From an uncultured Pelagibacteraceae bacterium (GTDB lineage Bacteria; Pseudomonadota; Alphaproteobacteria; Pelagibacterales; Pelagibacteraceae): a stretch of 47,787 nt of DNA. Shown in pieces: positions 28,330 to 37,258 of this stretch. The notes beneath the pieces were generated by a model. The model saw only the letters and a program-made list of their open reading frames with translations. It was not told the origin of the DNA and did not search any database. Both the position numbers and the translations under genes were made by a program. The stretch spans positions 1-47,787 of the forward strand of contig CABZRS010000008.1 in NCBI GenBank assembly GCA_902528135.1. The letters are read 5' to 3'. Position 1 is the first letter of the stretch; every line of letters starts with the position of its first letter.

Positions 28330-29710
28330 TTTAGGAAAAAACGAACTTATACATTTCGTTGGCATTGGTGGAATAGGCATGAGTGGTCTAGCATTGATTA
28401 TGAATGGGTTAGGTTATAAAGTTCAGGGTAGTGATATAGCTTATAATCGGAATATTGGAAGGTTAAAAGAGAAAAAAATAAGGGTATTTATAAACCATAA
28501 AAAACAAAATATAAAAAAAACCACTGTTCTAGTGATATCTTCAGCAATTAAAAAAAACAACCCAGAAGTAGCCGAGGCGATTAGAAAAAACTTACCAATT
28601 TATACGAGAGGAGATATGTTGGGTCATATAGTATCTTTCATGAGAAATGTGGTTGTGACAGGTTCACACGGAAAAACTACAACAACATCATTGGTTTCAA
28701 GTATTTTTACAGCAGGAAATTTAGATCCGACTATAATAAATGGTGGCGTTTTAAACTCATTCGGTAATTCTGCAAAATTAGGTAAAAGTAACTGGGGTGT
28801 TACTGAGTCCGATGAGTCTGATGGAAGTTTTTTAAAAATCCCATTTATATATTCTATTGTTACAAATTTAGACTCTGAGCATTTGGATTTTTATAAAAAT
28901 ATTAAAAATCTTAAAAAAAGCTTTTTAAAATTTATTGAAAAAATACCATCTGTTGGTAAAGGCTTTATGTGTAATGATGATAAGAATTTAAAAAATGTTT
29001 TTATAAAATCAAAAAATAAAAATTTTTACACATATGGTAAAAATAAAAAATCAAATTTTCAAATTACAAATATAAAGCAAAATACTATTTTTTCTAATTT
29101 TGATATCAAAATAAATATACCAAGTAAAAAAAGAAAAATTAAAAACATTAAGCTCCCAATGATTGGAATTCACAATATTCAGAATGCAACAGCTGCAGTT
29201 GCCTTAGCATTTACAATAGGAATACCTGAAAAATATATTAAGCTTGGAATATGCAATTTTAAAGGAGTTCAAAGAAGATTTTCTCATATATTTGACTATG
29301 ATAAAATAAGTTTTTATGATGATTATGCTCATCATCCAACCGAAATAAGTTCAGTTTTAAGTGGTGTTAAAAATGTATACAAAAATAATGAAATTATATG
29401 TGTTTTTCAACCACATAGAATTTCGAGGGTCATTAATTTGAAAAATGAGTTTTCAAAATGCTTTAAAATGGCAGATACAGTAATATTGTGTCCTATATTC
29501 TCAGCTAATGAAAAATTAAGACTAAATTTTACCTATCTTTCTTTCGCAAAATTAATAATTAAAAATTCAAATGTGAAGTTAATACATGTTGAAGATGAGA
29601 TTCAATTAAGAAGGTTTATAAAACAGAATGCATTTGGAAGAAAAATCTATATAGGAATGGGTGCAGGCTCCATTTCAAACTGGATGAAAAATTTAAAAAA
29701 TATTTTTTAA
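28319..29710 (+). CDS. murC: UDP-N-acetylmuramate-L-alanine ligase
   Basis: A 463-residue Mur ligase, first amino-acid-adding step. Motifs: FVGIGGIGMSGLA (UDP-binding), ISSAIKKNNPE, the ATP loop VTGSHGKTTTTSL, TESDESDGSF, TNLDSEHLD, and the C-terminal DDYAHHPTEI and FQPHRISR. It starts 11 bases before the end of murG; the stop is joined to murB as TAATG. Confidence 0.97.
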   Translation: MKIDLGKNELIHFVGIGGIGMSGLALIMNGLGYKVQGSDIAYNRNIGRLKEKKIRVFINHKKQNIKKTTVLVISSAIKKNNPEVAEAIRKNLPIYTRGDMLGHIVSFMRNVVVTGSHGKTTTTSLVSSIFTAGNLDPTIINGGVLNSFGNSAKLGKSNWGVTESDESDGSFLKIPFIYSIVTNLDSEHLDFYKNIKNLKKSFLKFIEKIPSVGKGFMCNDDKNLKNVFIKSKNKNFYTYGKNKKSNFQITNIKQNTIFSNFDIKINIPSKKRKIKNIKLPMIGIHNIQNATAAVALAFTIGIPEKYIKLGICNFKGVQRRFSHIFDYDKISFYDDYAHHPTEISSVLSGVKNVYKNNEIICVFQPHRISRVINLKNEFSKCFKMADTVILCPIFSANEKLRLNFTYLSFAKLIIKNSNVKLIHVEDEIQLRRFIKQNAFGRKIYIGMGAGSISNWMKNLKNIF

Positions 29711-30618
29711 TGGAAATCGAAGATATAAAAAAATTTGCACTATCAATGGATGGAAATATTTTTTTCAACCATAGTATAAAAAATCTTAATTGGTTTAATA
29801 TTGGAGGTAAAACAAAAATTTTTTTTAAACCAAATTCTCTTAAAAGCTTAATAGATTATCTAAAACTATATGCTTTACGCGGTAAAATATTTGTTTTAGG
29901 AAATGGATCCAATATATTATTTAATGATAATACTTATCAAGGCACAATAATTAAGTTAGGTAAAAACTTTTCTAATATTTCATTATTAAATGAAGAAACA
30001 ATCATCGCTGGAGCTGCAGTTTCACAAAAAAAATTATCAGAATTTGCAAAGGATAAGAATATCTCAGGATTAGAATTTATGTCTTGTATCCCAGGTTCTA
30101 TCGGAGGAGGTATTAGAATGAACTCTGGATGTTTTAATAACGAATTTAAAGATGCACTTATTTCTATTCAACTAATAGATTTTAAAGGAATTGTAAAAAG
30201 TATACCTGCTAAGAAAATAAATTTTAAATATAGATCAATTGAGTTACCCCAAGATTTAATTTTTTTAAGCGCCACTTTTAAAGGAAATTTAAAAAGTAGT
30301 TTAGAAATTAATAAAATAATGAAAGAAATGATTAAAAAAAAAGAAATAGCACAACCAACTAAAATTAAGACAAGTGGAAGTACTTTTAAAAATCCAATTA
30401 ATCAAACAGAAAAAAAAGTTTGGGAATTAATTAGATCAAGTGTTCCCAAGGAAACCATTTTTGGTGATGCCACCATCTCGAAAAAACATGCAAATTTTTT
30501 TGTTAATAGAAAAAATGCTCACTCTTCAGATATGAAGTCATTGATTAACTTTGTTGTAGCAAAAGTTGAAGAAAAGACGGGTGTTAAATTAGAACTAGAA
30601 ATTGTGGTAGTTGAATAA
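29710..30618 (+). CDS. murB: UDP-N-acetylenolpyruvoylglucosamine reductase
   Basis: A 302-residue FAD- and NADPH-dependent enzyme completing UDP-MurNAc synthesis. Motifs: NWFNIGGKTKIFF, LGNGSNILF, the FAD-binding FMSCIPGSIGGGIRMNSGC, YRSIELP, and KTSGSTFKNP, which carries the catalytic serine; the late ISKKHANFFVN and E near the C-terminus are also present. The absence of the extra E. coli-type loop suggests the shorter (type II) form. Confidence 0.96.
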   Translation: MEIEDIKKFALSMDGNIFFNHSIKNLNWFNIGGKTKIFFKPNSLKSLIDYLKLYALRGKIFVLGNGSNILFNDNTYQGTIIKLGKNFSNISLLNEETIIAGAAVSQKKLSEFAKDKNISGLEFMSCIPGSIGGGIRMNSGCFNNEFKDALISIQLIDFKGIVKSIPAKKINFKYRSIELPQDLIFLSATFKGNLKSSLEINKIMKEMIKKKEIAQPTKIKTSGSTFKNPINQTEKKVWELIRSSVPKETIFGDATISKKHANFFVNRKNAHSSDMKSLINFVVAKVEEKTGVKLELEIVVVE

Positions 30619-31538
30619 TGTATAAAATTTTGACTTTAGCTGGAGGTTATTCAAATGAAAGAGAGATAAGTTTAATAACAGCCAAAAGTGTAATTAAAGA
30701 ACTAAAAAAAGACAGTAAATACAATCTTTTATTAATAGAGCCGGATGGCAATTTTGTAAAAAAATTAAGAAATTTTAAACCAGATTTAGTATTAAACCTT
30801 TTGCATGGTAGATATGGAGAGGATGGTTATATCCAATCTATTCTTGAGTCCGAAAAAGTGAAATATACTCACTCAGGTGTTTTATCCTCATCTCTTGCAA
30901 TAGATAAGGAAATATCAAAAAAAATATTTATTAAGAATAAAATATTAACACCTGCTTATATAAAATTTATTTTTAAAAACAAATTTAATCTTAAAGATTT
31001 GATTAAAAAGATTGATAAAAAGCTAAAATTTCCGGTTGTTCTTAAGCCAATTAATGAGGGTTCTAGTGTTGATGTGTACATCTCTAACAAAAAAAATTTT
31101 TTTCATTATTTGTTAAAATTAGAAAAATACAATGAAATACTAATTGAAAAATATATACCAGGAAGGGAAATTCAAGCAGCTATTCTAGGTAATAAAAAAT
31201 TAGGGATAATAGAGTTGAAACCTAAAAGAAAATTTTATGATTATAAAGCGAAGTATAGCGCAAGCGCAATGACAGCTCACATCATTCCAGTTGATATCAG
31301 TAATGAAAATTTTAATAAAGTTAATTCTATAGCTATGAAAGCACATAATTTATTAAAATGTAGAGGTGTATCAAGATCAGATTTTAGATTTTACAAGAAT
31401 AAGTTTTATTTATTAGAGATAAATACGCAGCCTGGCATGACTTCGCTCTCTTTAGTGCCTGAAATTGCAAAATATCAAAAAATTAGTTTTAAACAACTTA
31501 TAGAAGAAATTATGGAAGATGCTTCAATCAATAAGTAA
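30618..31538 (+). CDS. ddl: D-alanine-D-alanine ligase
   Basis: A 306-residue ATP-grasp ligase making the D-Ala-D-Ala used by MurF. Motifs: GGYSNEREISLITAKSV, LLHGRYGEDGYIQSILE, FPVVLKPINEGSSVDV, the FYDYKAKYSA loop and LLEINTQPGMTSLSLVP near the C-terminus. It begins on a TAATG with murB and overlaps ftsQ by 20 bases. Confidence 0.96.
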   Translation: MYKILTLAGGYSNEREISLITAKSVIKELKKDSKYNLLLIEPDGNFVKKLRNFKPDLVLNLLHGRYGEDGYIQSILESEKVKYTHSGVLSSSLAIDKEISKKIFIKNKILTPAYIKFIFKNKFNLKDLIKKIDKKLKFPVVLKPINEGSSVDVYISNKKNFFHYLLKLEKYNEILIEKYIPGREIQAAILGNKKLGIIELKPKRKFYDYKAKYSASAMTAHIIPVDISNENFNKVNSIAMKAHNLLKCRGVSRSDFRFYKNKFYLLEINTQPGMTSLSLVPEIAKYQKISFKQLIEEIMEDASINK

Positions 31539-32214
31539 ACTCAAATTATATCTTTATTTATTTTTTTTTGTTTTCTTAAGTTCAATATTTAATTTCAAAT
31601 TAATAGAGAATTTTCAAGATAGATTTATCTTGAAACAAGTTAATATTAATGGATTGTCTAATAATGAAAAAAAAATTATTGAAAATGAATTAAGTAATTT
31701 TCAAAATATTAATATTTTTAAATTAAGAAAAGATAAATTAATTGAAAGTTTAAATAAATTTAATTTTTTGGAAAATATATATGTTAATAAAATAATACCA
31801 TCCTCAATAAATATTAACTTATCAAAAACATCTATACTAGGTAAAACTTTATTAAATGGGAAAAAATTTTATATAGGTGAAAATGGAAAGTTTATAAATT
31901 CTAAACAACTTTTTGAAAAAAATGATGTAGCCACAGTATTTGGAAATTTTAAAATAGACGAATATTTGAACTTACTTAAAATTTTAAAAGATCATAACCT
32001 GGACATAAATTCTATTAAAAAATATTCCTATTATAAAAATAAAAGATGGGACCTATTATTCTCAAATGATCTTACATTAATGTTACCTTCTAAAGATATC
32101 GAAAAATCAATTAAAGTTTATAAAAAACTATTGGATAATGGTAATTTGATTAATATAAAGATTATTGATCTTAGAATAACTAATCAAATTATATTAACAA
32201 AAAATAATGAATAA
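31519..32214 (+). CDS. ftsQ: Cell division protein FtsQ
   Basis: A 231-residue single-pass protein of the FtsQBL subcomplex. A transmembrane helix spans about residues 9-28; then comes a POTRA-like domain (LKQVNINGLSNNEKKIIENEL, IFKLRKDKLIESLNKFNFLENIYVNKIIPSSININ) and a beta-rich C-terminal domain ending with KIIDLRITNQIILT. The call rests on this architecture and on its place between ddl and ftsA. It overlaps both neighbours (20 and 8 bases). Confidence 0.92.
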   Translation: MLQSISKLKLYLYLFFFVFLSSIFNFKLIENFQDRFILKQVNINGLSNNEKKIIENELSNFQNINIFKLRKDKLIESLNKFNFLENIYVNKIIPSSININLSKTSILGKTLLNGKKFYIGENGKFINSKQLFEKNDVATVFGNFKIDEYLNLLKILKDHNLDINSIKKYSYYKNKRWDLLFSNDLTLMLPSKDIEKSIKVYKKLLDNGNLINIKIIDLRITNQIILTKNNE

Positions 32215-33373
32215 TTTTGAAACTATAATAGATTTTGGATCAAATAATTTAAGATTAGGTATATTTGACCAAGACTCAAAAAGTATTTATTCTTCTGAGA
32301 AAAAAATTATTAATGATTTAGAAAATCCAAGTTTAGATGACTCATTAACTACCCTTATAAGAGATGCTGAAAAATATTTATCTACTCATATTGATAATGT
32401 TATAGTTTTATACGATTCTCCAAAATTTTATTCTTTAGATATATCCATTAAAAAAGTTTTTGATCATGTCACTTCAATAAAAAAAGTTTACGATAATTTA
32501 ATAGAAGAGGCCCATTTTATTATTTCACAAAATAATTTTAAAGATCAAATAATACATTTAATAGTTAATAATATTTTAGTAGATAATCACAAAAAGTTAG
32601 ATATGATTATTGAAGAGATAAAAATAAAATCTCTTACATTGGAAATTAAATTTATTTGTATAAGTAGATTTTTATTTGATAATATATCAAATCAGTTCAA
32701 AAAAAATAATTTAAGAATATTAAGCTTATATTGTTCAAGTTATGTGAAAGCGTTTTATTACAAAAAGAAATTTGATGTTAAAGATAATATTATTTTTTTG
32801 GATATTGGTTTTGAAAGAACTAGTAGTTTAGTATTTAATAATAATAAATTTGAGTTTTTTAAATCTGTGCCTTTTGGTGGAAATAATATTACCAAGGATA
32901 TTTCTAAAGTTCTAAATTTGAATTTAGATTATTCAGAGGATCTTAAAATCAAATTTAATGAGACAGAAAAAAATACAATTTTTAGCAAAAATGATATAAA
33001 TAAAATTAATCCATTTAGTGAGATTTTAGAAAAAAATATATCAATAGATTTGTTGAAGCAAATTATTGAAGCAAGGATTGATGAAATTATACAATTAGTT
33101 TTGTCCAGAAGTGATACTATTAAAAATTTAAATTATATAGCAAAACCAAAATTAGTTATAATTGGAGGCGGGTCTCAGTTATTAACAAATAAATATAAAT
33201 TAAATATAAACAAATCAGTATCAGAACTAACTATATTTGATGAAAATGGCTCTAATATTTGCGAAGCGGGACTCAATTATAATAAATGTGATGAAAGTTC
33301 TTTTATAAAAGGTAAAAAAAAGATTAAAAAATTAGGCTTTTTTGAGAGGTTTTTTAATTTTTTCTCAAAATAG
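32207..33373 (+). CDS. ftsA: Cell division protein FtsA
   Basis: A 388-residue actin-like protein tethering FtsZ to the membrane. It has the phosphate-1 motif IIDFGSNNLRLGIFD, phosphate-2 IIFLDIGFERTSSLVF, and the adenosine motif LVIIGGGSQLL. The C-terminus KLGFFERFFNFFSK is the expected amphipathic membrane-targeting helix. It is a little shorter than the E. coli protein and rather diverged. The usual downstream ftsZ is missing; lpxC follows instead. Confidence 0.93.
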   Translation: MNNFETIIDFGSNNLRLGIFDQDSKSIYSSEKKIINDLENPSLDDSLTTLIRDAEKYLSTHIDNVIVLYDSPKFYSLDISIKKVFDHVTSIKKVYDNLIEEAHFIISQNNFKDQIIHLIVNNILVDNHKKLDMIIEEIKIKSLTLEIKFICISRFLFDNISNQFKKNNLRILSLYCSSYVKAFYYKKKFDVKDNIIFLDIGFERTSSLVFNNNKFEFFKSVPFGGNNITKDISKVLNLNLDYSEDLKIKFNETEKNTIFSKNDINKINPFSEILEKNISIDLLKQIIEARIDEIIQLVLSRSDTIKNLNYIAKPKLVIIGGGSQLLTNKYKLNINKSVSELTIFDENGSNICEAGLNYNKCDESSFIKGKKKIKKLGFFERFFNFFSK

Positions 33374-33422
33374 TGGTATTTTCTTGTAACAATACTTGAA
33401 TATTAAATTTTCCTTATTTTTA

Positions 33423-33428
33423 TATATT
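33423..33428 (+). promoter_or_regulatory. Candidate -10 for lpxC
   Basis: TATATT followed by a 6-base spacer leads straight to ATG 33435, so transcription would begin at about the start codon. No convincing -35 is seen and the region is AT-rich, so this may be chance. Confidence 0.3.
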
Positions 33429-33434
33429 TTAATT

Positions 33435-34358
33435 ATGTCAATGTTATCTCAATCAACAATATCAAGTAAAGTATCGTTATCTGGTGTTGGGGTTCATACT
33501 GGCAAAAAAGTCAATATCAATATATTGCCCTCATCACCAAATTCAGGAATAATTTTTAAAAGAATAGATTTAAATCAAAATAATATAGTAATACCTAATT
33601 TTGAAAATGTCAGCGATGCCACTCTTTGCACCACAATATCAAATCAATATGGGGTGAAAGTTTCTACAATTGAGCATCTTATGGCTGCTTTTTTAGGTTT
33701 AGGGATTGATAATGCGATTGTAGAGGTGGATTCTCAAGAAATTCCAATACTTGATGGTTCTGCAAAAGATTTTGTTAAGATTTTAAAAAAAACAGGAAAA
33801 AAGTATAGCGATATTCCAATTAAAATCATTAGAATCAATAATCATATCGAATTAAAAGATGGAAATAAATTCATATCTATAGACAAATCTAACACTACTT
33901 TAGATATAGATTTCGAAATCAGTTATCAGAATAGTTTTATTGGAAACCAAAAAAATAAGATTAATGTTTATGAGAATAAATTAGATGATATTTATGATTC
34001 GAGGACATTTTGTTTGTATGAGGATATAGAAAAATTAGAAAAATTAGGCTTAGGAAAAGGTGGCTCTCTTAAAAATGCGTTAGTTGTAAAAAATGATAAA
34101 TTACTTAATCAAGATGGATTGAGAAATAAAAAAGAGTTTGTAAATCATAAAATACTAGACTGCATGGGTGATCTATATCTTGTTGGTTATAGGCTAATAG
34201 GATCTTTAAAATGTAAGCATGGAGGTCATAGCTTAACGAATAAATTGTTAAGAAAAGTATTCAGTGATAACAGAAATTATTCTTTAATTGAAATTAAAGG
34301 AAAAAATCTACCCTATTCACTTATAAATAATCGCCATAACTTAAAATCAATTGCATAA
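33435..34358 (+). CDS. lpxC: UDP-3-O-acyl-N-acetylglucosamine deacetylase
   Basis: A 307-residue zinc deacetylase, the committed step of lipid A synthesis. Motifs: SLSGVGVHTGKKVNI, TIEHLMAAFLGLGIDNA with a zinc histidine, VDSQEIPILDGSA, SRTFCLYEDIEKL, and NHKILDCMGDLYLVG with the further zinc ligands, then KCKHGGHSLTNKLL. The open frame extends to TTG 33396, but ATG 33435 (MSMLSQ) or 33441 (MLSQST) gives the family-like N-terminus. Its presence says the cell has an LPS outer membrane. Confidence 0.96.
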   Translation: MSMLSQSTISSKVSLSGVGVHTGKKVNINILPSSPNSGIIFKRIDLNQNNIVIPNFENVSDATLCTTISNQYGVKVSTIEHLMAAFLGLGIDNAIVEVDSQEIPILDGSAKDFVKILKKTGKKYSDIPIKIIRINNHIELKDGNKFISIDKSNTTLDIDFEISYQNSFIGNQKNKINVYENKLDDIYDSRTFCLYEDIEKLEKLGLGKGGSLKNALVVKNDKLLNQDGLRNKKEFVNHKILDCMGDLYLVGYRLIGSLKCKHGGHSLTNKLLRKVFSDNRNYSLIEIKGKNLPYSLINNRHNLKSIA

Positions 34359-34381
34359 AAATTAGAATTTTAAAAAAATTC

Positions 34382-34390
34382 TGCTAAGAT
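34382..34390 (+). promoter_or_regulatory. Extended -10 promoter candidate for bamD
   Basis: TGCTAAGAT is an extended -10 (TG-n-TAAGAT). Six bases later comes the bamD ATG at 34397, so the transcript would be leaderless. The -35 region (TTAGAA) is weak. It lies next to a short AT-only inverted repeat. Confidence 0.45.
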
Positions 34391-34396
34391 TCTAAA

Positions 34397-35236
34397 ATGA
34401 AATTTCTAAATATTTTAATTTCTATTTTAATATTTATAGGTTTAATTTCTTGTTCTGAAAAAGAGGAAAAAATCTCTATAATTAAGGAAGACAATCTAGA
34501 AATGCAAATGATAGAGGCGTACTACGAAGGCCTTGAGGAATTTAATAAAGGAGACATTTTTTTTGCAGCAAAAAAATTTAATGAAGTAGAACTTCTCTAT
34601 CCACAATCTATCTGGGCTCCAAGGTCAATCTTAATGGCAGCTTATGCTTATTACTCTCAGCTTTATTATGCTGATGCAATCTTTGAACTTGAGAGATTTC
34701 TAGATAAATATAATAACCACCCAAACAAAGATTATGCTTACTATTTATTAGGAATTTGCCACTATAATCAGATAGTGGATGAAAAAAAAGATTTAGGAGA
34801 AATAATTAAATCTAGAGAATATTTTACATTGCTAGTTAACGAGTTTCCCAACACGGATTTTGCAGAAGATGCAAAGTTTAAGCTTGAATTAATAAGGGAG
34901 ATACTAGCTTCAAAAGAGCTATATTTAGCAAACTATTATTTAGAGAGAGAAAAATGGATACCCGCTATGAATCGATATAAAATTATAGTAGACGATTATG
35001 ATACCACTATATATATAGAGGAAGCTTTATTTAGACTTGTTGAATTGAATTATAAGTTAGGAATTATTGTTGAAGCAAAAAAATATACTGCTCTACTTGG
35101 TTACAATTATCAATCAAGTGATTGGTATGAATTATCTTATAAAATACTAAATAAAGAATATACAAAATCCAATATTAAAAAAAATGAAAAAAAACAAAAT
35201 TCATTAATAAAAAAATTTAAAGAGTTACTTGAATAG
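34397..35236 (+). CDS. bamD: Outer-membrane assembly lipoprotein BamD
   Basis: A 279-residue BamD/ComL lipoprotein, the essential partner of BamA in inserting beta-barrel proteins. It has a signal peptide with lipobox LISC (lipidated C19) and TPR repeats from about residue 40 on (EGLEEFNKGDIFFAAKKFNEVELLYPQSIWAPRSILMAAYAYY; AIFELERFLDKYNNHPNKDYAYYLLGICHY). The C-terminus is lysine/asparagine rich. It lies between lpxC and ligA; a recN gene, often found here, is absent. Confidence 0.93.
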   Translation: MKFLNILISILIFIGLISCSEKEEKISIIKEDNLEMQMIEAYYEGLEEFNKGDIFFAAKKFNEVELLYPQSIWAPRSILMAAYAYYSQLYYADAIFELERFLDKYNNHPNKDYAYYLLGICHYNQIVDEKKDLGEIIKSREYFTLLVNEFPNTDFAEDAKFKLELIREILASKELYLANYYLEREKWIPAMNRYKIIVDDYDTTIYIEEALFRLVELNYKLGIIVEAKKYTALLGYNYQSSDWYELSYKILNKEYTKSNIKKNEKKQNSLIKKFKELLE

Positions 35237-35245
35237 AAATTTTAA

Positions 35246-37258
35246 ATGAAAGAAGCTGAGATTAGAAAGCAATACAAAAAAAAAATAGATGAAATAAATC
35301 AACATAATAAATTATATTTTGAAAAAAGTTCTCCAAAAATATCTGATAGCCAATATGATAAAATTAAAAAAGATATTTTTGATTTAGAAAAGAAATATTC
35401 ATATTTAAAAAGTGCTTCATCCCCCTCTAATTCATTAGGTTACACTCCTTCTAAAAATTTTGTTAAATCTAAACACAGAGTTAAGATGTTGTCTTTATCA
35501 AATGCATTTGACGTTGAAGATTTAGAAAATTTTGAAAAAAAAATATTCAACTATTTAAACAAGAAAATTGATATTGATTATAGTGTTGAGCCAAAAATTG
35601 ACGGAATTTCAGCTTCATTAACTTACAAAAATGGATTATTAGTGATGGGTACTTCAAGGGGAGATGGTACTACAGGTGAAGTAATTACTGAGAATTTAAA
35701 AACAATTAATGATATACCGCATAAAATAACTAATAAAGATTTCCCAAAAGATATAGATATTAGAGGCGAGGTATTCATAGAAAAGGATGATTTTAAAAAG
35801 TTAAAAAATGATTTCGCTAATCCTAGAAATGCAGCATCAGGTTCTCTAAGACAAAAAAATCCATTAGAAACTAAAAAAATTCCACTTAACTTTGTTGCTT
35901 ATACTTATGGTTACTTTGAAAGTAATAAAATAAAGAAACAGTCTGATTTTTTAATATCGTTGAAAAAATGGGGTTTTAAAATAAATGAGCATAATAAGAT
36001 TTTAAAAACTATTAAAGATTTAGAAATTTTTCACAAAAAATTTGAGAATGATAGATTTGATTTAAAGTATGATGTTGATGGTTTAGTCTATAAAATCAAT
36101 AATCTTGATCTTCAAAACAGATTAGGATTTACAGCTAATTCTCCCAGGTGGGCTATAGCTCATAAATTTTCAGCAGATAGTGCATATTCTATAATAAAAG
36201 ACATAAATATTCAGGTTGGTAGAACAGGTGCATTAACTCCAGTAGCAAGAATAAAACCAGTAAATATTGGGGGTGTAGTAGTTTCTAATGCAACACTTCA
36301 TAATGAAGATGAAATAATTAGAAAAGATATAAGACTTGGTGATACTGTAAAAGTAGAAAGAGCAGGTGATGTAATTCCTCATGTTGTTTTAGTTGATCTT
36401 AAAAAAAGAGAAAAAGGCTCAAAAAAGTTTATTTTTCCAAATAATTGCCCCTCATGTGGTTCAGAAACAATAAAAGAATTTAATAAAACAACAAAAAAAT
36501 ATGATGCTGTAAGAAGATGTACAAATGAAGGTTATGATTGTGAAAAAATTGCAATTGAAAAAATTAAACATTTTATATCTAAAGACGCAATGAATATTGA
36601 TGGTCTTGGAAAAAAAGTTGTGGAAAATTTTTGGGATCTCAATTTAATTAGATTTCCGCAAGATATTTATAATTTAGATTATAATAAAATATCAAATTTA
36701 GAAGGATGGGGAGATCTATCTGTTTCAAACTTAAAATACTCTATAGATCAATCGAAGAAAGTTTCTCTGGATAAATTTTTGTACGCTATAGGGATAAGAC
36801 ATATTGGAATTGAAAATGCAAAACTCTTGGCAGAACATGTAAAGTCTATAAAAAATTTTATAAATTTAGTTAATAAAGATAAATTTAATGAATTTTTAGA
36901 TATAGATGGAATTGGTGAAACCCAAATAAATTCCTTGAAAACTTTTTTTGAAAATAAGCTAAATTATAAAATAATTGAAAAGTTATCTTCCATTTTGAAT
37001 ATTTCTGATCTCAAATTAAATAAAGATGGTAAACTTTTAAATAATACATTTATGTTCACCGGAAAATTATCAAATATTAGTAGAGCTGAAGCAAAGTCTT
37101 TAATTGAAGAGAATTCAGGATCTGTTGTAAGCTCAGTAAATAAGAAATTGAAATATTTGATTATTGGCGAAAAACCTACAAATCGTAAAGTACAACAAGC
37201 TAAAGAATTAGGAATAAAAATTATATCTCAAAAAGAGTGGCTTAATTTATTAAATTAG
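35246..37258 (+). CDS. ligA: NAD-dependent DNA ligase
   Basis: A 670-residue replicative ligase. Domain order is normal: Ia (about 1-70), adenylation with the nucleophilic K117 in EPKIDG, OB fold (about 320-400), a four-cysteine zinc finger (CPSC...RCTNEGYDC), helix-hairpin-helix repeats, and a C-terminal BRCT domain (FMFTGKLSNISRAEAKSLIEE). It starts 9 bases after bamD and closes the long rightward cluster; its stop overlaps the convergent pepP stop region by 9 bases. Confidence 0.97.
   Translation: MKEAEIRKQYKKKIDEINQHNKLYFEKSSPKISDSQYDKIKKDIFDLEKKYSYLKSASSPSNSLGYTPSKNFVKSKHRVKMLSLSNAFDVEDLENFEKKIFNYLNKKIDIDYSVEPKIDGISASLTYKNGLLVMGTSRGDGTTGEVITENLKTINDIPHKITNKDFPKDIDIRGEVFIEKDDFKKLKNDFANPRNAASGSLRQKNPLETKKIPLNFVAYTYGYFESNKIKKQSDFLISLKKWGFKINEHNKILKTIKDLEIFHKKFENDRFDLKYDVDGLVYKINNLDLQNRLGFTANSPRWAIAHKFSADSAYSIIKDINIQVGRTGALTPVARIKPVNIGGVVVSNATLHNEDEIIRKDIRLGDTVKVERAGDVIPHVVLVDLKKREKGSKKFIFPNNCPSCGSETIKEFNKTTKKYDAVRRCTNEGYDCEKIAIEKIKHFISKDAMNIDGLGKKVVENFWDLNLIRFPQDIYNLDYNKISNLEGWGDLSVSNLKYSIDQSKKVSLDKFLYAIGIRHIGIENAKLLAEHVKSIKNFINLVNKDKFNEFLDIDGIGETQINSLKTFFENKLNYKIIEKLSSILNISDLKLNKDGKLLNNTFMFTGKLSNISRAEAKSLIEENSGSVVSSVNKKLKYLIIGEKPTNRKVQQAKELGIKIISQKEWLNLLN

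Noticed and set aside
34364-34382. Perfect inverted repeat AGAATTTT-AAA-AAAATTCT between lpxC and bamD as a terminator
   Set aside because: The stem is almost all A-T, no T-tract follows, and it abuts the bamD promoter candidate; it is more likely composition than a terminator.
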